In this document: positions 58,393 to 64,000 of the stretch, piece by piece
How the letters are laid out: every line of letters begins with the position of its first letter
Numbering within the stretch: position 1 is the first letter of the stretch
Assembly (NCBI RefSeq): GCF_963675165.1
Contig: NC_087379.1
Location: 6,472,839-6,536,838 of the forward strand
DNA from: Halichondria panicea
Lineage: Eukaryota > Porifera > Demospongiae > Suberitida > Halichondriidae
Direction of reading: 5' to 3'
Length of the DNA stretch: 64,000 bases
The notes under the pieces: model-generated
What the model was told of the DNA's origin: nothing
Databases searched by the model: none
What the model saw: only the letters and a program-made list of their open reading frames with translations
Position numbers and translations under genes: made by a program

Positions 58393-59668
58393 CTAGTACT
58401 CTTCTGGAGGTTCAAAGTTTATGGAGAAACCTTTCCCAGTGGATGTGGGCATGTCAGGATAACCCTTCTCCAACTCAGCCTGTGAATAGGAGGAAAAAAG
58501 AATTCATTACACTTGGCGCTACACCACTGACCCTAACACACAGTCAACTAAGGGCAACATAATTATTGGGATGTATATGTTGCGGTAAAACATTACTTTG
58601 AGGGAGGAGGAGCAAACAGTACAGTAGGACCTCTTTTGCGTTACCCCTAAAATACAGCTTTGCTATAAAATATACACGCTGCATGAAATACTATTTTCTA
58701 TTGTTACTGTTTTACAAATGTCGGGTGCATGTTGCTCACCTCAGCGGCCTTCTCTTTGGCAGACAGAGCAGCATAGCTCGGCATCTCCTCCAAACCATCA
58801 TTGTCGGCAAAGAGAGGGTTCTCCACGATACCAATGGAGTGGCCAGACACAGAGATATCATCTTGATCGTTCATCAGGTGGTGAGGCAAGTTATCAGATC
58901 TACAGTGAGAAATGAAGTATGTATAATTCTAAGTACAGCTATATGCAGGACTTTAGAGAAGGATGAGTATATAGGCACAGGAATTCTCACCTTGTCTTTG
59001 GAGATTTAGGCTTTCTCCTCACGAGCAGAATAACCACCGCCAGAACCAGTACAACGACCACCACCACCAGCATGATCACCACAATGAGCACAACAACCCA
59101 GTCAGGAAGAGATGAAGTAACAGCTGGGGGAACGATGACAGTGCCCTCAGTCGGCATGGCCTGTTTGAAGGGAGATATCAGTATATAGTGATGAAATAGA
59201 TAAAAGTATGATAAACAGTTGGAACTGCTACAACTGAATGGTTAATAGGCTAAAGCAAGTGTTGTAGAGCATTGTGACTGTTCCAAGGTTTCGCTTACTC
59301 GAAAAGGTTTTCCATTGCTAGAGGATAGAGTGAACTGTGGGTTTCCAGACAGCCATTCGTTAAAACACTGCTGTTGGTCTAAACTGGCAGAGGCTGTTCC
59401 ATGTCCGACAAGCGTGGTGCTGTGAAAAAAGTAAGAGTTAGTGCATAGAGAAACAAACACACTAATTTCACTATCTAAGCTTACTATCTAAATGCATGCA
59501 GCACTAAATCTACGTATTCGCTGCTAGTAGATCCAATTATTTGTATGGTCAATTAATGAGCATGGTAATCTACCTGAACTTGACGGTTTTTCCTTCAGCA
59601 TCCGAGCAGCTGAAAGTACTACTGTCGAAACAACCCACTTGGATGAAACCACACACAGTGGAATCCTA
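58393..59668 (-). pseudogene. Gene 3: truncated copy of the SRCR/FN3 receptor 3' end
   Basis: Exons 58393-58479 (last, with TAG), 58740-58899 (tail), 58991-59160 (transmembrane), 59299-59419 and 59574-59668 (partial membrane-proximal). All are open, with the same phases and splice sites as gene 2. It ends abruptly after DSTVCGFIQVGCFD-coding sequence, where gene 2 continues upstream. No SRCR, FN3 or signal exon follows before 63820, so it is a stranded 3' fragment. Coding identity to gene 2 is high: LVGHGTASASLDQQQCFNEW against LVGHGTSSASLDQQQCFNEW. The transmembrane exon uses PAVTSSLPDW before the helix. It could be transcribed only from an outside promoter. Confidence 0.8.
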
Positions 59669-60005
59669 GACTCGCAAGCCGTCACTGTTGCAGGCGAACA
59701 GTAGACTGGTCAAACTCTGTGTTGAGACTTGGGATTGGCTTTGTTCACTCGATGTCAGGAACGGAAGTTAAATTTAACCACAACCACACCCCTAGAATTC
59801 TTCAGCAGTTGCACTGGGACTGGACACAACAATATTATGGAGGAGTAGTGGATGATGTTGAATGCCTCCTAGGGCTGCACAGCTCTACTGTACTATGAGT
59901 ACCAGGACTTCAGTGAGCAAGGTGCAGGTGCAGATGCATGGACGATGAACAGACTCACATTGTTACCAAAGTAAGTAATGACAGTAAGTTAAGAACATGT
60001 ATTGT

Positions 60006-60490
60006 TACCGTATTCACCCGAATTACCGGGACACAAAAAAATTATTACGGCTTGCAGTGTCCCTTGGAATAGAGCAAGAAAAATTACGAAGTGTCCCTTG
60101 TATTAGGGTGTCCCGTAGTAATTAGAACGAATATTTCCCCATTTAAGGTACGTACACGGCCTCGATTCCAGGCCGAGGCTAGCTCTGCAGCTAAAATGTC
60201 TTTCGCAGTTTAGAAGCTGTGTACGCGGGTTCCATGTCTACAAAGTGGTGTCTTCAACCGTCAGTGACATATTACGGTGCCAGAGAGTAGAATCCAGAGA
60301 GTTTCTAAGAGTTTTGAGTGTCTATCGAGCTGACATTAGGGGCATGCTCTTTTTCGTTCTAATTAGATCGGGACATCTAAAAATATTTACATTTCCTGTT
60401 ATTCTTTAATATAGAGTGAAAAAAATTATGTAAGTCCGAAGTGTCCCTTAGAATAGAGTGTCCCGGTAATTCAGGTGAATACGGTAACGG
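60006..60490. mobile_element. MITE nested in the 59731-61997 element
   Basis: TACCGTATTCACCCGAATTA at the left and TAATTCAGGTGAATACGGTA at the right, about 485 bases, with repeated GTGTCCCTT(G/A)GAATAGAG sub-terminal sequence. Confidence 0.7.
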
Positions 60491-60661
60491 TGTTTTGGAA
60501 TTTTTCATTTGATGGCATCCCACTGATTTATTGTTTTGAGCATTCAAAAGCAGTAGTTATGCCTCGAGGCGTAGCCGCACGAGGGTTACGGTAAAGCTGA
60601 CTGTGTGTGTCTGTCTGTTGTGTGTTCCAGCTGTAACTGCTCAGTAGCTATTATTTTTTTT

Positions 60662-60833
60662 TTAAACTTACAGACACACCCCTTATTCCTGGATGTAATG
60701 CGCATGCGCGCTCAATACTACGTGTAAGAGAATCCATTTTGAACCCCTTAAACTTACAGACACACCCCTTATTCCTGGATGTAATGCGCATGCGCGCTCA
60801 ATACTACGTGTAAGAGAATCCATTTTGAACCCC
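60662..60833. repeat. 86-base tandem duplication
   Basis: Two near-identical units, each TTAAACTTACAGACACACCC through GCGCATGCGCGC to GAACCCC, directly adjacent, inside the TIR element. Confidence 0.85.
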
Positions 60834-61997
60834 AGATCCTGGCAGAAATCAATTTTCTTTGTTGAGGTCCTGGTAAGACAAACCAACCTTTTCGATAACT
60901 CTTTTTAGACTGCTTGTTATAGATATACTACTTTCTGTGATTGAATTCTGTCTTCAATACTTATCATATTAACTGTTTAAACACAGTTTCTATATAATTA
61001 TAATTATGTTGACAGCATTGTTTTTTGCGTATATACTGCCCCAAACAGCATGACTGTCTTTGCATATTTGACACAAACCACAATCTTCTTTTACATTCAG
61101 AGCATTCGTTGCACCTCTTTTTCTCCTCTTTTCTCCCTGTTTGAATCAGAAATCAGAAAGTACGTATGTACATTCATAACGTGTAGTGAAAGAAATCTGC
61201 TTTGTGGATGAGACTAGATGAAGCATTTTATTCCAGTAATTTTTCCTAGCCTACAAAATGTATCAAAGAATGCATGTATCAAGTATTATGTTTGAAATGT
61301 GACGACATAATACCTGCATGTCTTAGTGCCTTATTATGTCTCCGAGAGTATCGTATATGTTACTACATTTTGTTGTCTCCACTTCTCTGTTAAGAATACG
61401 TTAGAGCTGCAATTTTTGTTGCCTTTGTTTTCTAGATCCGAGTGAATGGTTGCTGGGTTCAATGAAACAGCAAATGATGGGAAGTATCAACTCATATACA
61501 TGAATGTGTGCTGGACAGCCCACTTTGTGTGTACGCGTGTATCTTGGAGACGTGTTCGACTAGATGTTGAAGTAAAGTACTGTGCTGACCAAACTATACT
61601 GACATGGCACCGCAATGCTGCTTTCGAATGCTCGAAACAATAATGGGATGCTATCGAACATTATTTAATTGCCCTGAATGGTTACCTACAAATTAATATT
61701 TGTAATAACAATTTTAATGTTATTTTAGTAACAATCTGTTTTCGTCGTCCACCTTGCACCTGTTTCTATAGCTTGCTCACTGGAGTCCTGGTACCAATGT
61801 ACTCATAGTAGTCTACTTAGTAAAGTACAGCTGAAAGCCTCCTAGAGCTGTACAGTACAGCTCTAGGAGGCTTTCAGCATCATCCATTACTCCTTTATGA
61901 ATGTTGTGCCCCCTGAAGCTATTATGTGAAGAATTCGAGGGGTGTGGTTGTGGTTAAATAACTTCCGTTCCTGACATCGAGTGAACAAAGCCAATCC

Positions 61998-62754
61998 CGT
62001 TGCTAAAAAGGAGCGTGTAATGAGCAAAAAGGGGTGTGTGCACTCAAAATGTCAGTAAAGATATTATAGCAAACTGTGCTCTTGAGGAGACACCAGATAC
62101 ACTTAGACATAGGCTATTAATCTTTTAGAGCTACTATATGCAAAGTGATGAGAAAGTGAGCTCCAAAGGGGGTGTCAGTACACTCTACAAACCATAACAG
62201 GTCTGTTCCCAAGTCCTTTAAATGCCATCTCTTCGATCACACAATACAGATAAAGATACTTGTGTTCCACTTTCTAATACCTAAACTGTGTCTTAGAGCA
62301 CTTCAAACTACATTACCATGTACAGTAAGAGCAGGAGAGGTACGCAAACCAGTGGCGTGTACAATGGGGGGATTTGGGGGCTTGAGCACCCCCCTGTCCT
62401 CCCAGACAACCATGAAACTAATCGTATCACTCAGTAGCTAGCTAGCTAACTGTGCAGCTCTATCTCATTGACACAACGATTACAAGTCATGACCACGCCC
62501 AATTGAGCATGTGCAATCAGTATTGCCATTCCAATGTTGTTATGTAATGCTAATTGCATGCATAATAGATCCTCTGCACTATCCCAGTCACCTCTTGCTC
62601 CACTGAGAGATACTGAGAAGCAATGACTAACACTAGAGTGACTGGACATCCCCATTGTGATTGACCAGTTTGCTAGGATGTACCCCAGAAGAATAGTGCA
62701 TGGAGATCCTACAAGATGACTGACTCATAATTATGTCTTATTATCACGCTATGC
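61998..62754. other. Intergenic, no gene seen
   Basis: AT-rich. It includes a G-tract segment (62367-62395, GGGGGGATTTGGGGGCTTGA) resembling a MITE end. The remainder is unassigned. Confidence 0.35.
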
Positions 62755-63043
62755 ATGCATTAGATCCCATTTGAGTGTATTTAGCAGGGAACTATGAGCT
62801 ATAGTACCGGTACTATAGATTACTCTGGGCTACAAACTACAACATTATACATTATATTGTCATTTACAAGAAGATACACAGAAAAATTATTGTAGCTAGA
62901 TGCTTTGTCTAGTAACATAGTAACAGAACTAGAATGGAAGAGAGAAGCTCTAGAGGAAATAGTAGGAGCCGCTCTTTTCTTGGGCAGTGTGCTGTACTTT
63001 TTTGCTGCAAGGCTGCATGGGGGAGGAGCTGGATGTATGCCGC
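62755..63043. repeat. Inverted copy of 7983-8288
   Basis: Starts TTAGATCCCATTTGAGTG and ends GGGGGAGGAGCTGGATGTA, the reverse complement of the repeat in gene 1 intron 1. Confidence 0.65.
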
Positions 63044-63820
63044 AATAAATGCGGGGGCGTAAAATCGCGCGCGGCTCCATTTTTTTTTCTGTACTTTTGA
63101 GCACCCTCCTGCTTCAATCTCTAGAAACGCCCCTGCAAACTTTATGGACTTCGGACAAACGTTTCATGGTGCTGCTACTACTTCACTGCATTGAGAGCTG
63201 GAAAATAATGCTTTGTTCCATGCAGTTATAAACACACTTTAATTCTGTGAAAAGTACATGTTATAAAATTATTTCATATTGGAGATATAGGTACATAAAC
63301 TAACAAATTGGTGTTTTTTCACACAAATCAAGCTGAATAAAAGAAAGCTCGGCACTAACATAGCAACTGTAGCTATCAGTAGTGCTGGGTGTATGTGTGC
63401 ACGATGCCTGATTGCTTTGAATTTCTCTTTTAGGCCCCCTACGAGAAAAATAAGCAGATATAGGGATCATTGTGTACTTTCTTGAGCGCAACTCGCCTCC
63501 AACCAGAGGGTGTGACGTCATACACTGCATTTACCTAGCCGGTAAAGGCACATCTGAAGATAGTAAAGGAAAGTTTGCATCTTTGTAGCCAACCCTAGCC
63601 TCGATTCCAGGCCGCGAAGAGAAAGGCTAAGCCAACCCATGCTGATACTATACTGTTAATTCCTTAACTGATTCAGTCTACAGTATCATGCAGGTTAGCT
63701 TTTTGACTAATCACTGCATATAAAAACTCGGCTATATAATTATAGAGCAAATAATATTACTAAAACTACGTATACCCAGTCACTAAAGTCTTAACTATAA
63801 AGTTCAAGTGACATTATCGT
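63044..63820. other. Intergenic 3' flank of gene 4
   Basis: No gene seen. A GCCTCGATTCCAGGCC relic end lies at 63598. Sequence near the gene 4 stop (about 63680-63820) is loosely like the flanks of genes 2 and 3. Confidence 0.35.
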
Positions 63821-63907
63821 CTAGTACTCTTCTGGAGGTTCAAAGTTGATGGAGAAACCTTGCCCAGTGGAGGTGGGCATGTCAGGATAACCCTTCTCCA
63901 ACTCAGC
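63821..63907 (-). CDS. Gene 4: last coding exon of another SRCR/FN3 receptor paralogue (partial)
   Basis: Phase-0 exon AELEKGYPDMPTSTGQGFSI then NFEPPEEY and TAG at 63823-63821. It has the acceptor ...TACAG and the same length as gene 3 (87 nt). Upstream exons lie beyond the right edge; 63908-64000 is intron. Confidence 0.8.
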   Translation of the reverse strand, partial: AELEKGYPDMPTSTGQGFSINFEPPEEY

Positions 63908-64000
63908 CTGTAAATGGGAGAGAAAAAGAATTTAGTACACTTGGTGCTAGGCATAAGGGCAAAAAATTGGGTTGCATGCTATACATGGTTATACGAACAT

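Larger units (their letters stand above)
59731..61997. mobile_element. 2.3-kb terminal-inverted-repeat element next to the gene 3 breakpoint
   Basis: GGATTGGCTTTGTTCACTCG at 59731 and its inverse CGAGTGAACAAAGCCAATCC ending at 61997 begin arms of 150-200 bases (with AACGGAAGTT and CCTCCTAG blocks). The interior has no recognised transposase. A 65-codon frame at 61446-61643 (MVAGFNETANDGKYQLIY...) is unassigned. Confidence 0.65.

Overview
The window is AT-rich animal DNA with many short exons and short GT-AG introns. It looks like a demosponge genome, because it carries very large multi-SRCR receptor genes (a class greatly expanded in sponges) in introns full of miniature elements and ATAATTAT-type palindromes. 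Species is an inference (Amphimedon-like). All recognisable genes lie on the minus strand, head to tail, so each gene's 5' end is at its higher coordinate.

Layout: (1) 1-8601, gene 1: a signal-peptide exon (8529-8601), a 3.7-kb first intron, then 11 SRCR domains running off the left edge. (2) 8602-17513: intergenic DNA made mostly of nested inverted repeats, hairpin elements and MITE-like copies; no gene seen. (3) 17514-55909, gene 2: my hand-built model has 91 exons, with signal peptide, 41 SRCR domains, four FN3-type domains, a SEA-like membrane-proximal segment, one transmembrane helix and a tyrosine-containing tail. Exon lengths sum to 15,528 nt, an exact multiple of 3 (5,175 codons plus stop). 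One in-frame TAG (31404-31406) interrupts SRCR 30. (4) 55910-58392: intergenic, with a PHD-finger fossil. (5) 58393-59668, gene 3: a copy of the 3' end of gene 2, cut off inside the membrane-proximal exon and abutting a 2.3-kb terminal-inverted-repeat element (59731-61997). (6) 61998-63820: repeats. (7) 63821-63907: last coding exon of a fourth paralogue running off the right edge.

The genes are a tandem paralogue array of cell-surface receptors. Almost every SRCR domain is written in two exons bounded by phase-1 introns, so half-domain pairs can be duplicated or deleted without frame loss. The domains are group A-like (two exons, LGF/LGY rather than LGC) but carry one extra cysteine pair. 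That pair is present together in 49 domains and absent together in 3. A ligand-binding role (recognition, immunity or aggregation) is inferred from domain content only.

Exon edges were placed by eye from splice consensus and frame, without transcripts; single boundaries may be off by a few bases.
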